A stretch of DNA of 64,000 nucleotides from Cyanobium sp. N.Huapi 1H5 (GTDB lineage Bacteria; Cyanobacteriota; Cyanobacteriia; PCC-6307; Cyanobiaceae), in NCBI RefSeq assembly GCF_024345535.1, contig NZ_JAGQBH010000001.1, positions 1 to 64,000 on the forward strand, read 5' to 3'. The position numbers and the translations under genes were made by a program. The notes under the pieces were generated by a model. It searched no databases. It was not told where the DNA came from and was given only the letters and a program-made list of their open reading frames with translations. Shown here one piece after another: positions 10,580 to 19,056 of this stretch. Numbering within the stretch: the stretch's first letter is position 1; every line of letters begins with the position of its first letter.

Positions 10580-11101
10580 TTGCCCCGCTCGCAGCGCAAC
10601 GACAACTTCATCGACAAGAGCTTCACGGTCATGGCCGACCTGATCGTCAAGCTGCTGCCGATCGATCCCAAGGCGAAGGAGGCCTACGTCTATTACCGCG
10701 ACGGCCTGTCAGCCCAGAACGACGGTGACTACGCCGAGGCGCTGGAGAACTACGAGGAGGCCCTGAAGCTCGAGGAGAACAGCATCGACCGGGGCGAGAT
10801 CCTCAAGAACATGGCGATCATCTTCATGAGCAACGGCGAGGAGGAGAAGGCCCTCGACTACTACCGCCAGTCCCTGGACGCCAACGGCAACTCCCCCTCC
10901 TGTCTCAAGAACATGGGGCTGATCTACGAGAAGTGGGGGCGGCTTGCGGAGGAGACCGGCGACCAGGACGCGGCCGACCGCTGGTTCGACGAGGCGGCCG
11001 TGCACTGGACCAAGGCGGTGCGCCTCTACCCGGGCGGCTATCTGGACATCGAGAACTGGCTCAAGTCCTCCGGCCGCAGCAACGTCGACGTCTACTTCTG
11101 A
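10580..11101 (+). CDS. ycf3: Photosystem I assembly protein Ycf3
   Basis: Ycf3 is a thylakoid-associated chaperone with three TPR repeats that is needed to assemble photosystem I. The 173-residue protein begins at a TTG codon. The start [20 protein letters not shown] matches the family exactly and no upstream ATG is in frame. TPR units are visible around residues 35-68 ([20 protein letters not shown]), 72-105 and 109-155, ending in [21 protein letters not shown]-like family sequence. It is transcribed away from the metal ATPase gene and converges on radA with a 21-bp gap. Confidence 0.96.
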   Translation: MPRSQRNDNFIDKSFTVMADLIVKLLPIDPKAKEAYVYYRDGLSAQNDGDYAEALENYEEALKLEENSIDRGEILKNMAIIFMSNGEEEKALDYYRQSLDANGNSPSCLKNMGLIYEKWGRLAEETGDQDAADRWFDEAAVHWTKAVRLYPGGYLDIENWLKSSGRSNVDVYF

Positions 11102-11122
11102 GCCGCGCTCCCTGGGCCGCAC

Positions 11123-12586
11123 TCACTCGGCGGGGTTGACCCCCAGGCCGGCCACCAGGGCCTCAGCCACCGTGGCCGCCTCCAGCAGCTGCAGTCCCAG
11201 CCCGGCCGCCACCGGCCCGAGGGCGCTGCCGCGGGGCACCACCGCCCGGGCGAACCCCAGCCGGGCCGCCTCCTGCAGACGCAGCTCCAGCTGGCCCACC
11301 GGCCGCAGCTGCCCCCCCAGGCCCAGTTCCCCCAGCAGCACCGTGCCCGCCGGCAGGGTGAGGTCGCGGTAGCTGGCCACGACGGCGGCCGCCACCCCCA
11401 GGTCCGCCGCCGGCTCCTCCACCTCCAGGCCGCCCGCCACCGCCAGGTAGCAGTCGAAGCGGGAGAGGGGCAGGCCCATGTGCTTCTCCAGCACCGCCAG
11501 GATCTGGTGCAGCCGGTTGGTGCCGATGCCGGTGGCGGTGCGCCTAGGGCTGGCGTAGCTGGTGGGGCTGACCAGGGCCTGGATCTCCACCAGCAGCGGG
11601 CGGGTGCCCTCGCAGGCCACGATCGTGGCGGTGCCGGGGCTGGGGCCATCCCCGGCCAGGAAGAGCTCGCTGGGGTTGCTCACCTCCACCAGCCCCGCCC
11701 CCCGCATCTCGAACACCCCCAGTTCATGGGTGGCGCCGAAGCGGTTCTTGGCCGCCCGCAGCAGCCGGTGGCTGGCGAAGCGGTCCCCCTCGAAGGTGAG
11801 CACCGCATCCACCAGATGCTCGAGCACCTTGGGGCCCGCCAGCATCCCCTCCTTGGTGACGTGCCCCACCAGCACCAGGGCGGTGTGCTGCCGCTTGGCG
11901 ATGCGCTGCAGGGCGGCGGCGCATTCCCGCACCTGGGACACCGACCCGGGGGCACTGCCCAGCTCGGCATCGTGCAGGGCCTGGATGCTGTCGATGATCG
12001 CCACCTCGGGCCTCAGGGTCTCCAGCTCCTGCAGCACCAGCTCCAGGTCGGTCTCCGCCAGCAGGCGGAGGCCCTCGCTCTCGCCGTCACCCGCCTCCGG
12101 CACGGCGCCGGGTCCAGCTTCGGGGCCGTCCTCGGCCAGGCGCCGCCAGCGCAGCTTCACCTGCTGGGCCGACTCCTCGGCGCTGACATAGAGCACCACC
12201 GCCCGGGCGGCCATGGCCCGGGCGCTCTGCAGCAGCAGGGTGCTCTTGCCGATGCCCGGGTCGCCCCCCAGCAGCACCAGGGAGCCGGGCACCAGGCCGC
12301 CCCCCAGCACCCGGTCCAGTTCGCCGTAGCCGCTGGCCAGCCGCTGCAGGGGCCGGTCCCCCACCGCCTGGATCGCTTCGGAGCGGCGCGGCCGCCCCGG
12401 CGACCCGGCCCCGTCAGGCCCCGGAGCGGCGGCGGCCGCCACCGGCCGGCGCCGGCGGGTGTCGCCGCTGGGCTCGCTCTGCTCCACCAGGGTGTTCCAG
12501 CCGCCACAGCCGGAACAGCGGCCGAAGAACTGCCGCGTCCTGGCGCCACAGGCCTGGCAGACGAACGAGGAACCGGGACGGGCCAA
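11123..12586 (-). CDS. radA: DNA repair protein RadA
   Basis: RadA (Sms) is a RecA-related ATPase that promotes branch migration in recombinational repair. The 487-residue protein has the N-terminal zinc finger (CQACGARTRQFFGRCSGCG), a RecA core with Walker A GGDPGIGKSTLLL, the RadA hallmark KNRFG in AAKNRFGATHELG, and a C-terminal Lon-like domain (about 330-480). The start appears to be TTG at 12586, the only plausible one in register with the zinc finger. It is divergent from rpaB, with about 100 bp between their starts. Confidence 0.93.
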   Translation of the reverse strand: MARPGSSFVCQACGARTRQFFGRCSGCGGWNTLVEQSEPSGDTRRRRPVAAAAAPGPDGAGSPGRPRRSEAIQAVGDRPLQRLASGYGELDRVLGGGLVPGSLVLLGGDPGIGKSTLLLQSARAMAARAVVLYVSAEESAQQVKLRWRRLAEDGPEAGPGAVPEAGDGESEGLRLLAETDLELVLQELETLRPEVAIIDSIQALHDAELGSAPGSVSQVRECAAALQRIAKRQHTALVLVGHVTKEGMLAGPKVLEHLVDAVLTFEGDRFASHRLLRAAKNRFGATHELGVFEMRGAGLVEVSNPSELFLAGDGPSPGTATIVACEGTRPLLVEIQALVSPTSYASPRRTATGIGTNRLHQILAVLEKHMGLPLSRFDCYLAVAGGLEVEEPAADLGVAAAVVASYRDLTLPAGTVLLGELGLGGQLRPVGQLELRLQEAARLGFARAVVPRGSALGPVAAGLGLQLLEAATVAEALVAGLGVNPAE

Positions 12587-12632
12587 GGGGAGCGGGCGGT
12601 GTGTATGAAGAAAGGTGGCGTTCGGTGAATTC

Positions 12633-12661
12633 CCGACCTTCCGGCCGGTTCAGTGGGTCGG
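12633..12661. promoter_or_regulatory. Nested inverted repeat in the radA-rpaB divergent region
   Basis: Arms CCGACC (12633-12638) and GGTCGG (12656-12661) enclose a perfect 8-bp palindrome CCGGCCGG (12641-12648). The element sits between two divergently transcribed genes and about 30 bp before the rpaB start. It could be an operator or an RNA hairpin in the rpaB leader. GC-rich palindromes arise by chance in this genome, so the call is tentative. Confidence 0.25.
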
Positions 12662-12689
12662 AACCGTGTTGCATTCTCCTCGCCGCGCA

Positions 12690-13436
12690 ATGACGGCCTC
12701 CCCCACCGCCAAGGAAACGATCCTCGTCGTCGATGACGAGGCCAGCATTCGCCGGATCCTCGAGACGCGCCTCTCGATGATCGGCTATCAGGTGGTCACC
12801 GCCAGCGACGGCGAGGAGGCCATCGAGGCCTTCCACCGCGTCCTGCCGGACCTGGTGGTCCTCGACGTGATGATGCCCAAGCTCGACGGCTACGGCGTCT
12901 GCCAGGAGCTGCGCAAGGAATCGGACGTGCCGATCGTCATGCTCACCGCCCTCGGTGACGTGGCCGACCGCATCACCGGCCTCGAGCTCGGGGCCGACGA
13001 CTACGTCGTCAAACCCTTCAGCCCCAAGGAGCTGGAGGCGCGCATCCGCTGCGTGCTGCGGCGGGTCGAGAAGGACCCGGGCGCCGGGATCCCCAACTCC
13101 GGCGTGATCCAGGTGGGCGATCTCCGCATCGACACCAACAAGCGGCAGGTGTACCGGGGCGACGAGCGCATCCGCCTGACCGGGATGGAGTTCAGCCTGC
13201 TGGAGCTGCTGGTGAGCCGCTCCGGCGAGCCCTTCAGCCGCGGCGAGATCCTCAAGGAGGTGTGGGGCTACACGCCCGAGCGTCACGTGGACACCCGCGT
13301 GGTGGATGTCCACATCTCGCGGCTCCGCTCCAAACTGGAGGATGATCCGGCCAACCCCGAGCTGATCCTCACGGCGCGGGGCACCGGCTATCTGTTCCAG
13401 CGCATCGTTGAACCCGTTGCCACCGAAGGATCCTGA
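12690..13436 (+). CDS. rpaB: Response regulator RpaB
   Basis: RpaB (Ycf27) is the essential OmpR-class regulator that represses or activates high-light genes through HLR1 sites. The 248-residue protein has a receiver domain with the DDE acidic patch, phospho-Asp in LVVLDVMMPKLDG and switch Lys in DDYVVKPFSPKELEARIRC. The winged helix contains [20 protein letters not shown] and ends TARGTGYLFQRI. The ATG at 12690 (MTASPTAKETIL) is preferred; an in-frame upstream ATG would add 25 residues unlike the family. Its 3' end overlaps the plsX start by 29 bp. Confidence 0.95.
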   Translation: MTASPTAKETILVVDDEASIRRILETRLSMIGYQVVTASDGEEAIEAFHRVLPDLVVLDVMMPKLDGYGVCQELRKESDVPIVMLTALGDVADRITGLELGADDYVVKPFSPKELEARIRCVLRRVEKDPGAGIPNSGVIQVGDLRIDTNKRQVYRGDERIRLTGMEFSLLELLVSRSGEPFSRGEILKEVWGYTPERHVDTRVVDVHISRLRSKLEDDPANPELILTARGTGYLFQRIVEPVATEGS

Positions 13437-14769
13437 AGGCGCCGGGCGCGAAGGCCGTCGCTTCGCCTCCAACCGCCCCAAACCCAACCGCACGATCCGC
13501 CGCCTGGTGATCTGGTACCGGCGCAACGCGGCCGTCACCAGCCTCGTGGGCACCGCCACCGCCACCGCCAGCGGCGCCGCCTCCGGGGCGGTGTCGGTGG
13601 CCGGCAGCATGGCCGGCGCCGCCACCAACGTGGCGGGATCGGTGCTCCAGCCCCTGGTGTTCGATCCCCTGCGGCGTCTGCAGCAGGGCAGCCACACCGG
13701 CGCCGCCATCGAGGACCGCCAGCGCCTCTGGGTGGCCGTCGACGGCATGGGCGGGGACCACGCCCCGGGGCCGATCCTGGAGGGCTGCCTGAGGGCCGTG
13801 GCCCTGCTGCCCCTGCGCATCCGTTTCGTGGCCGAGCCGGAGCCGCTGCGGCAGGCGGTGGCAGCCATGGGCCTGGGCCAGGAGCTGGAGGAGGCGGTGC
13901 AGCGCGGCCTGATCCAGGTGGTGGCCAGCGGCCCGTCGGTGGGCATGAACGAGGAGGCCACCGTGGTGCGCCGCAAGCGCGACGCCAGCATCAACGTCGC
14001 CATGGACCTGGTCAAGAAAGGCGAGGCCACCGCCGTCTATTCCGCCGGCAACTCCGGCGCCGTGATGGCGGCGGCGATCTTCCGCCTCGGCCGGCTGGCC
14101 GGCATCGACCGCCCCGCCATCGGCGCCCTGTTCCCCACCAAGGACCCCAGCCAGCAGGTGCTGGTGCTCGACGTGGGGGCCAACATGGACTGCAAGCCGG
14201 AATGGCTGCACCAGTTCGCCCTGCTCGGGAACATCTACAGCCGCGACGTGCTGCAGGTGAAGCGGCCCCGCATCGGCCTGGTGAACATCGGCGAGGAGGA
14301 GTGCAAGGGCAACGACCTCTGCCTGCGCACCCATCCGCTCCTGGCGGGCGACGAGCGCTTCGTGTTCGCCGGCAACTGCGAGGGGCGCGACATCCTCTCC
14401 GGCGACTTCGACGTGGTGGTCTGCGACGGCTTCACCGGCAACGTGCTGCTGAAGTTCCTCGAATCGGTGGGCAGCGTCCTGCTGGACGTGCTCCGGGCCG
14501 AGCTGCCCCGGGGCCGCCGGGGCAAGGTGGGCTCGGCGTTCCTGCGCAGCAACCTGGTGCGGATCAAGAAGCGCCTCGACCATGCCGAACACGGCGGTGC
14601 CCTGCTGCTCGGGGTCGATGGCATCTGCGTCATCGGCCACGGCAGCAGCCGGGCCCTCTCGGTGGTGAGCGCCCTGCGGCTGGCCCACTCCGCCGCCAGC
14701 CACGGCGTCATGGACGACCTGCACGCCCTCGGCGAGGGGAGCGCCGGAGTGGCAACCACCTGTGGTTGA
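13408..14769 (+). CDS. plsX: Phosphate acyltransferase PlsX
   Basis: PlsX makes acyl-phosphate from acyl-ACP at the start of phospholipid synthesis. The catalytic part begins about residue 105 with VAVDGMGGDHAP and contains GNSGAVMAAA, LDVGANMDC, NIGEEECKGN and DGFTGNVLLKF. It is preceded by a roughly 100-residue extension: a basic stretch (RRLVIWYRRN) then an Ala/Thr/Gly-rich hydrophobic segment that could associate with membrane, a feature I recall from other picocyanobacterial PlsX proteins. The start is TTG at 13408, inside the end of rpaB. It begins the lipid operon plsX-fabH-fabD-plsC. Confidence 0.93.
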   Translation: MNPLPPKDPEGAGREGRRFASNRPKPNRTIRRLVIWYRRNAAVTSLVGTATATASGAASGAVSVAGSMAGAATNVAGSVLQPLVFDPLRRLQQGSHTGAAIEDRQRLWVAVDGMGGDHAPGPILEGCLRAVALLPLRIRFVAEPEPLRQAVAAMGLGQELEEAVQRGLIQVVASGPSVGMNEEATVVRRKRDASINVAMDLVKKGEATAVYSAGNSGAVMAAAIFRLGRLAGIDRPAIGALFPTKDPSQQVLVLDVGANMDCKPEWLHQFALLGNIYSRDVLQVKRPRIGLVNIGEEECKGNDLCLRTHPLLAGDERFVFAGNCEGRDILSGDFDVVVCDGFTGNVLLKFLESVGSVLLDVLRAELPRGRRGKVGSAFLRSNLVRIKKRLDHAEHGGALLLGVDGICVIGHGSSRALSVVSALRLAHSAASHGVMDDLHALGEGSAGVATTCG

Positions 14770-14794
14770 CTGAGCCCACCTGTGAACCGAATGG

Positions 14795-15850
14795 GTGCCG
14801 CTCGGGTCAGACACGACGGGGACCACGGCCGCCTTGCCGGGAATGGCCCTGGTGGGCTGCGGACGCGCCCTCCCCGCCGCCAGCATCAGTAACGACCAGC
14901 TGAGCGAGCGGGTCGAGACCAACGACGACTGGATCCGCAGCCGCACCGGCATCGGTGCCCGGCGCGTGGCCGGCCCCGGTGAGACCGTCACCAGCCTGGC
15001 CGCCGAGGCGGGCCGGGCGGCCCTGGCCCATGCGGGCTGGGCCCCCGAGCAGGTGGATCTGATCCTGCTGGCCACCTCCAGCCCCGACGACCTGTTCGGC
15101 ACCGCCCCGCGGGTGCAGGCGGCCCTGGGGGCCCACCGGGCGGTGGCCTTCGATCTGACGGCGGCCTGCAGCGGCTTCCTGTTCGCCCTGATCACGGCGG
15201 CCCAGTACATCCGCGGCGGCACGATGCGGCGGGTGCTGGTGATCGGCGCCGACCAGCTGAGCCGCTGGCTCGACTGGGACGACCGCCGCACCTGCGTCCT
15301 GTTCGGCGACGGGGCCGGCGCCCTGGCCGTGGAGGCCTGCGATCCGGCCGAGGACGGCCTGGTGGGCTTCCGCATGCGCTCGGACGGCAGCCGCAACGCC
15401 TGCCTCACCCTGGCCCAGGTGGCCGAACACCAGCCGTTGGTGGGGGATCTCTCGGCCCAGGTGGGCGGCTTCGCGCCGATCCACATGAACGGCCAGGAGG
15501 TCTACAAGTTCGCGGTGCGCGAGGTGCCCGCCGTGCTGGCGGAGCTGCTGGAGGCCACCGGCACCGCCGCCGCCGACGTGGACTGGCTGCTGCTGCACCA
15601 GGCCAACCAGCGCATCCTCGACGCGGTGGCCGACCGCTTCGCCATGCCCGCCGAGCGGGTGCTCAGCAACCTTTCGGCCTACGGCAACACCTCCGCCGCC
15701 ACGATCCCGCTGATGCTCGACGAAGCGGTGCGCGATGGGCGGGTCGGCCCCGGCGACCTGATCGCCAGCAGCGGCTTCGGCGCCGGCCTCAGCTGGGGCG
15801 CCGCCCTGTTCCGCTGGAGCGGTCCGGGGGTCCCCCCTGCCGAGCCCTAA
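14795..15850 (+). CDS. fabH: 3-oxoacyl-ACP synthase III
   Basis: FabH condenses acetyl-CoA with malonyl-ACP to start fatty acid synthesis. The 351-residue protein shows the catalytic triad of the family: Cys in DLTAACSGFLFAL, His in LLLHQANQRI and Asn in SAYGNTSAATIP. The RSRTGIGARRV segment near the N-terminus is also typical. The start is GTG at 14795; an ATG at 14843 would give a shorter but still complete core. It follows plsX by 25 bp. Confidence 0.95.
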   Translation: MPLGSDTTGTTAALPGMALVGCGRALPAASISNDQLSERVETNDDWIRSRTGIGARRVAGPGETVTSLAAEAGRAALAHAGWAPEQVDLILLATSSPDDLFGTAPRVQAALGAHRAVAFDLTAACSGFLFALITAAQYIRGGTMRRVLVIGADQLSRWLDWDDRRTCVLFGDGAGALAVEACDPAEDGLVGFRMRSDGSRNACLTLAQVAEHQPLVGDLSAQVGGFAPIHMNGQEVYKFAVREVPAVLAELLEATGTAAADVDWLLLHQANQRILDAVADRFAMPAERVLSNLSAYGNTSAATIPLMLDEAVRDGRVGPGDLIASSGFGAGLSWGAALFRWSGPGVPPAEP

Positions 15851-15877
15851 TCTCCTGCCGTTGCACGGGAGGCTTGC

Positions 15878-16750
15878 ATGGCCATCGCCTGGGTGTTTCC
15901 GGGACAGGGTTCGCAGAAGCCGGGAATGGCCGAGGGGGTGATCGACCTGCCGGGGGCCCGGGAGCGTTTCGATCGGGCCTCCGAGCTGCTCGGCCGTGAC
16001 CTGCTGGCCATCTGCGCCGGGGCCGATCTCAACGACACCCGCAACACCCAGCCGGCCCTGTTCGTGGTCGAGAGCCTGCTGGTGGACGCGCTCCACGGCC
16101 AGGGCCGCAGCGCCCGGCTGGTGGCGGGCCACAGCCTGGGGGAACTGGTGGCGCTCTACGCCGCCGGGGTCTTCGATGCCGAGACCGGCCTGAAGCTGAT
16201 GCGCCGCCGCAGCGAACTGATGGCCGCCGCCGGCGGCGGCGCCATGACCGCCGTGATGGGCTTCGACCGGGACGAACTCGAGCAGGCGGTCGCCGCCACC
16301 GAGGGGGTGGTGATCGCCAACGACAACAGCGCCGCCCAGGTGGTGCTCTCCGGCACCCCGGAAGCCCTGGCCAGTGTCACGGCCACGGTGCGCTGCAAGC
16401 GGGCCATCCCCCTGGCGGTGTCCGGCGCCTTCCATTCCCCCTTCATGGCCGCCGCCGCCGAGGCCTTCGCCGCCGAACTGGAGGCGGTGCCGTTCGCTGA
16501 CGCCCGGATCCCCGTGCTCAGCAACGCCGATCCCCGGCCCGAGACCGACGCCACGGTGCTCAAGGAGCGGCTGCGGCAGCAGATGACCATGGGGGTGCGC
16601 TGGCGGGAGACGATGGACCGGCTGCAGGCCGAGGGAATCAGCACCGCCGTGGAGATCGGACCGGGCAACGTGCTCTCCGGCCTGATCAAGCGCAGCTGCC
16701 CCGGGCTCGGCACCGCCCAGATCGCCACCGCCGGCGACCTGGGCCAGTGA
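15878..16750 (+). CDS. fabD: Malonyl-CoA:ACP transacylase
   Basis: FabD transfers malonyl groups from CoA to acyl carrier protein. The 290-residue protein begins AWVFPGQGSQKPGM, has the nucleophilic serine in AGHSLGELVAL (about residue 88) and the catalytic His in VSGAFHSPFM, and ends with EIGPGNVLSGLIKR. A GGGAGG-like ribosome binding site (CGGGAGG) precedes the ATG at 15878. Its stop overlaps the plsC start as GTGA. Confidence 0.96.
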   Translation: MAIAWVFPGQGSQKPGMAEGVIDLPGARERFDRASELLGRDLLAICAGADLNDTRNTQPALFVVESLLVDALHGQGRSARLVAGHSLGELVALYAAGVFDAETGLKLMRRRSELMAAAGGGAMTAVMGFDRDELEQAVAATEGVVIANDNSAAQVVLSGTPEALASVTATVRCKRAIPLAVSGAFHSPFMAAAAEAFAAELEAVPFADARIPVLSNADPRPETDATVLKERLRQQMTMGVRWRETMDRLQAEGISTAVEIGPGNVLSGLIKRSCPGLGTAQIATAGDLGQ

Positions 16751-17472
16751 GACGCCGCCGCCGCCCCCCCGCCGATCCCCCCGCCCTGCTGAGCACGCCG
16801 AAGCCGAGCCTCACCTACCGGCTGATCAGCTACCTGCTGGTGTTCCCCGTGTTCCGGGTGCTGTTCCGGGGCCGGACCATCGGCAACGACCATGTACCCC
16901 TGGAGGGGGCCGTGGTGGTGGTGGCCAACCACGGCTCCCACCTGGATCCGCCGCTGCTGGGGCACGCCCTCGGCCGGCCGGTGGCCTTCATGGCCAAGGC
17001 GGAGCTGTTCCGGGTGCCCCTGCTGGGCCCGATCATCCGGGCCTGCGGCGCCTACCCGGTGGAACGCGGTGCCGGCGACCGCGAAGCGATCCGCGTCGCC
17101 ACCGACCGGCTGCTGCAGGGCTGGGCCACCGGCGTGTTCATCGACGGCACCCGGCAGGCGAACGGCCGCGTCAATGCCCCCCAGCCGGGGGCAGCCCTGC
17201 TGGCGGCCCGGGCCGGCGTGCCGCTGCTGCCGGTGGCGATCATCAACAGCCACCGGGCCCTGGGACCCGGCGGCCACGGCCCCCGGCTGGTGCCCATCCA
17301 CATCCGCATCGGCACCCCGATCCCGCCGCCGGCCTCCCGCCGCCGCCCCGACCTGGACGCCGCCACCCGCGCCGCCCAGGAGCAGATCAACCGGATGCTC
17401 GACCTGGGGCCGATCAGCGGATCCCTGCTTTTTCCAGCCAGGGAGCCACCCGCTCTTCCACCCACGGCCTGA
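16747..17472 (+). CDS. plsC: 1-acyl-sn-glycerol-3-phosphate acyltransferase
   Basis: This membrane-bound acyltransferase makes phosphatidic acid, completing the operon's route from malonyl-CoA to lipid precursor. The 241-residue protein has the HX4D motif in ANHGSHLDPP, the FMAKAELF segment, the glycerophosphate-binding region FIDGTRQANGR (a variant of FPEGTRS) and VPLLPVAIINS. It starts at GTG, overlapping the fabD stop by 4 nt. Its last 59 bases overlap the convergent YdcF-like gene tail to tail, so the final residues (SGSLLFPAREPPALPPTA) may be a late extension. Confidence 0.92.
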   Translation: MRRRRRPPADPPALLSTPKPSLTYRLISYLLVFPVFRVLFRGRTIGNDHVPLEGAVVVVANHGSHLDPPLLGHALGRPVAFMAKAELFRVPLLGPIIRACGAYPVERGAGDREAIRVATDRLLQGWATGVFIDGTRQANGRVNAPQPGAALLAARAGVPLLPVAIINSHRALGPGGHGPRLVPIHIRIGTPIPPPASRRRPDLDAATRAAQEQINRMLDLGPISGSLLFPAREPPALPPTA

Positions 17473-18124
17473 TGTCCTGACCGCTGATCACCCAGAGGGC
17501 CGCCCGGGCGCCGTCGCCCCAGAGGCGCCGCCGGCCCTCGACGACGCAGAGCTCACCGCAGGGCACGGGGACCGGGGTGAGATGGATGCCGCGGCTGCCG
17601 GCCACGATCCGTCCCACCAGCAGGGCCCGCTCCATGTGGTCCTCGGAGGTGACCAGCAGGGCATGGCGGATCCGGGCCTTGCGCAGGTCGTCCACCAGGG
17701 AGGTGAAGTTGGACATCGTGTCGCGGGCCCGGTAGTCGAGCTGGACCTGGCGGGCGGGCAGACCCTCCTTCTGCAGGAACAGCCAGTGGGCGTACTCGGG
17801 GTTGGTGCCGCCGGTGACCACCACCGGCAGGCCGTCCACCCGGGCCAGGCGGGCCGCCGCCGCCTCCCGATCCGCATCCCCCCCCAGCACCAGGATCATC
17901 TGGGGCGGCGGCGGCGTGGGCCACCAGCCACCGCGCGACAGCCACAGCAGGGCCAGTCCCGCCAGGCCCACCAGCACCACCCGCCCCGAAACGGGTCGGC
18001 GGCGGCGTGGCCCGCGGCGGGAGCGCTGGGGGGCGACGGGCGGGGGCATGGCCTGAGCGGCTGGGCGACGGGAGCGGCGACGGCGCGGCCGGGGCTCGGG
18101 GCGGGGTCCGGGGCGGCTCAGCAT
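17414..18124 (-). CDS. YdcF-like (DUF218) membrane-anchored protein
   Basis: This is a 236-residue member of the YdcF/SanA family, whose members are linked to cell-envelope functions without a settled reaction. A basic Arg/Pro-rich N-terminus (1-45) is followed by one hydrophobic anchor (VVLVGLAGLALLWL), then the domain with ILVLGGDADRE, VVVTGGTNPEYAHWL, RARDTMSNF and LLVTSEDHMERA. The ATG at 18124 overlaps the tsaB stop by 7 nt. It is the last gene of the leftward ycf34-tsaB-ydcF operon and overlaps plsC by 59 bp at its 3' end. Confidence 0.82.
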   Translation of the reverse strand: MLSRPGPRPEPRPRRRRSRRPAAQAMPPPVAPQRSRRGPRRRRPVSGRVVLVGLAGLALLWLSRGGWWPTPPPPQMILVLGGDADREAAAARLARVDGLPVVVTGGTNPEYAHWLFLQKEGLPARQVQLDYRARDTMSNFTSLVDDLRKARIRHALLVTSEDHMERALLVGRIVAGSRGIHLTPVPVPCGELCVVEGRRRLWGDGARAALWVISGQDIRPWVEERVAPWLEKAGIR

Positions 18125-18774
18125 GGGAGCGCCTCCACCGGGCTGGTGGGATAGAGGGGCAGCACCGGCTGCCACGGGGCATCCTGTCCCGCGGCGGCGT
18201 TCGCCGCGCTGAAGGCCAGCAGCTGAATGACGTCCTCCGGCAGCTGCACCAGAGCCGGATGGATCGGGTATGGGGCCAGCGCCCCACTGTCGCGCTGGAG
18301 ACGGGGCGCCTCCAGCTCGGCGACGCCACCGGGCTGGCCCGGGTCGGCGCCGTAGAGCCCGGCCACCACACCGCGCCGCGGCAGCTCCTGCAGCAACCAG
18401 AAGGGACCATCGCTGGGGGGCTCGGATCCGGTGAGCAGGCGGCGGGCCATCAGGCGGAAACTGCTGAGGCCGTCGAGGGGCAGCGCCAGCTGCTGGGCCA
18501 GGGTGCGGGCCAGCACCACCGTCAGGCGGGTGCCCGTGAAGCCGCCGGGGCCGGTGGCCACCGCCAGGCGGCCCAGCTGGGGCCAGGCGCTGGCCGGCAG
18601 CACCGATTCCAGACAGTCGAACAGCCCGTTGGAGAGGGAGCGGCCGAGGGGGAACGTCTCCAGGCGCTCCGGCGCCGCCGCGCCGAGGCGCTGCAGCCCC
18701 ACGCCGAGGCTCTCGCTGGAGCTGTGCAGGGCCAGCAACCAGCGGCGACCGTCCGGATCGGGAAGCAGGCTCAT
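18118..18774 (-). CDS. tsaB: tRNA t6A37 synthesis protein TsaB
   Basis: TsaB is the pseudo-peptidase partner of TsaD in forming threonylcarbamoyl-adenosine at position 37 of ANN-decoding tRNAs. The 218-residue protein shows the family's N-terminal LLALHSSSESLGVGL, and VATGPGGFTGTRLTVVLART, the best-conserved TsaB segment. The start ATG overlaps the ycf34 stop as ATGA. It is shorter in its C-terminal half than proteobacterial TsaB, as is usual in cyanobacteria. Confidence 0.9.
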   Translation of the reverse strand: MSLLPDPDGRRWLLALHSSSESLGVGLQRLGAAAPERLETFPLGRSLSNGLFDCLESVLPASAWPQLGRLAVATGPGGFTGTRLTVVLARTLAQQLALPLDGLSSFRLMARRLLTGSEPPSDGPFWLLQELPRRGVVAGLYGADPGQPGGVAELEAPRLQRDSGALAPYPIHPALVQLPEDVIQLLAFSAANAAAGQDAPWQPVLPLYPTSPVEALPC

Positions 18775-19028
18775 GTGGGCAGCGGTCCCTCGGGGCGGCA
18801 GCGACGCCAGCGGCCCGGGTCGGAGCGGAAGTCGGAGCAGGCGCGCACGTCCCACTCCACCCCCACGCTGGTGCCGGTGGCATCGAGATCGAGCACCTGC
18901 ACGTGGATGCGCGGCTCGCGGGGGCGGAAGTCGGGCAGGGGATTGAGGTGGGCGACGCCGTGCTGACGCTCGACCGCGTGGTAGGCCTGACACCGCTCGA
19001 CCCAGTGGCAATCCACGCAGATGCACAT
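18771..19028 (-). CDS. ycf34: Ycf34 iron-sulfur protein
   Basis: Ycf34 is a small protein conserved in cyanobacteria and red-algal plastids that has been reported to bind an iron-sulfur cluster and affect photosynthetic electron flow. The 85-residue product begins MCICVDCHWVERCQAYHAVE, with the typical cysteines at 2, 4, 7 and 13, and ends with a segment containing VEWDVRACSDF. The ATG at 19028 is chosen because the family starts at MCICVDC; a longer frame adds nine residues. It is co-transcribed with tsaB. Confidence 0.92.
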   Translation of the reverse strand: MCICVDCHWVERCQAYHAVERQHGVAHLNPLPDFRPREPRIHVQVLDLDATGTSVGVEWDVRACSDFRSDPGRWRRCRPEGPLPT

Positions 19029-19056
19029 GCCGCCGCGGCCCAGCAGGGCGCCCATT

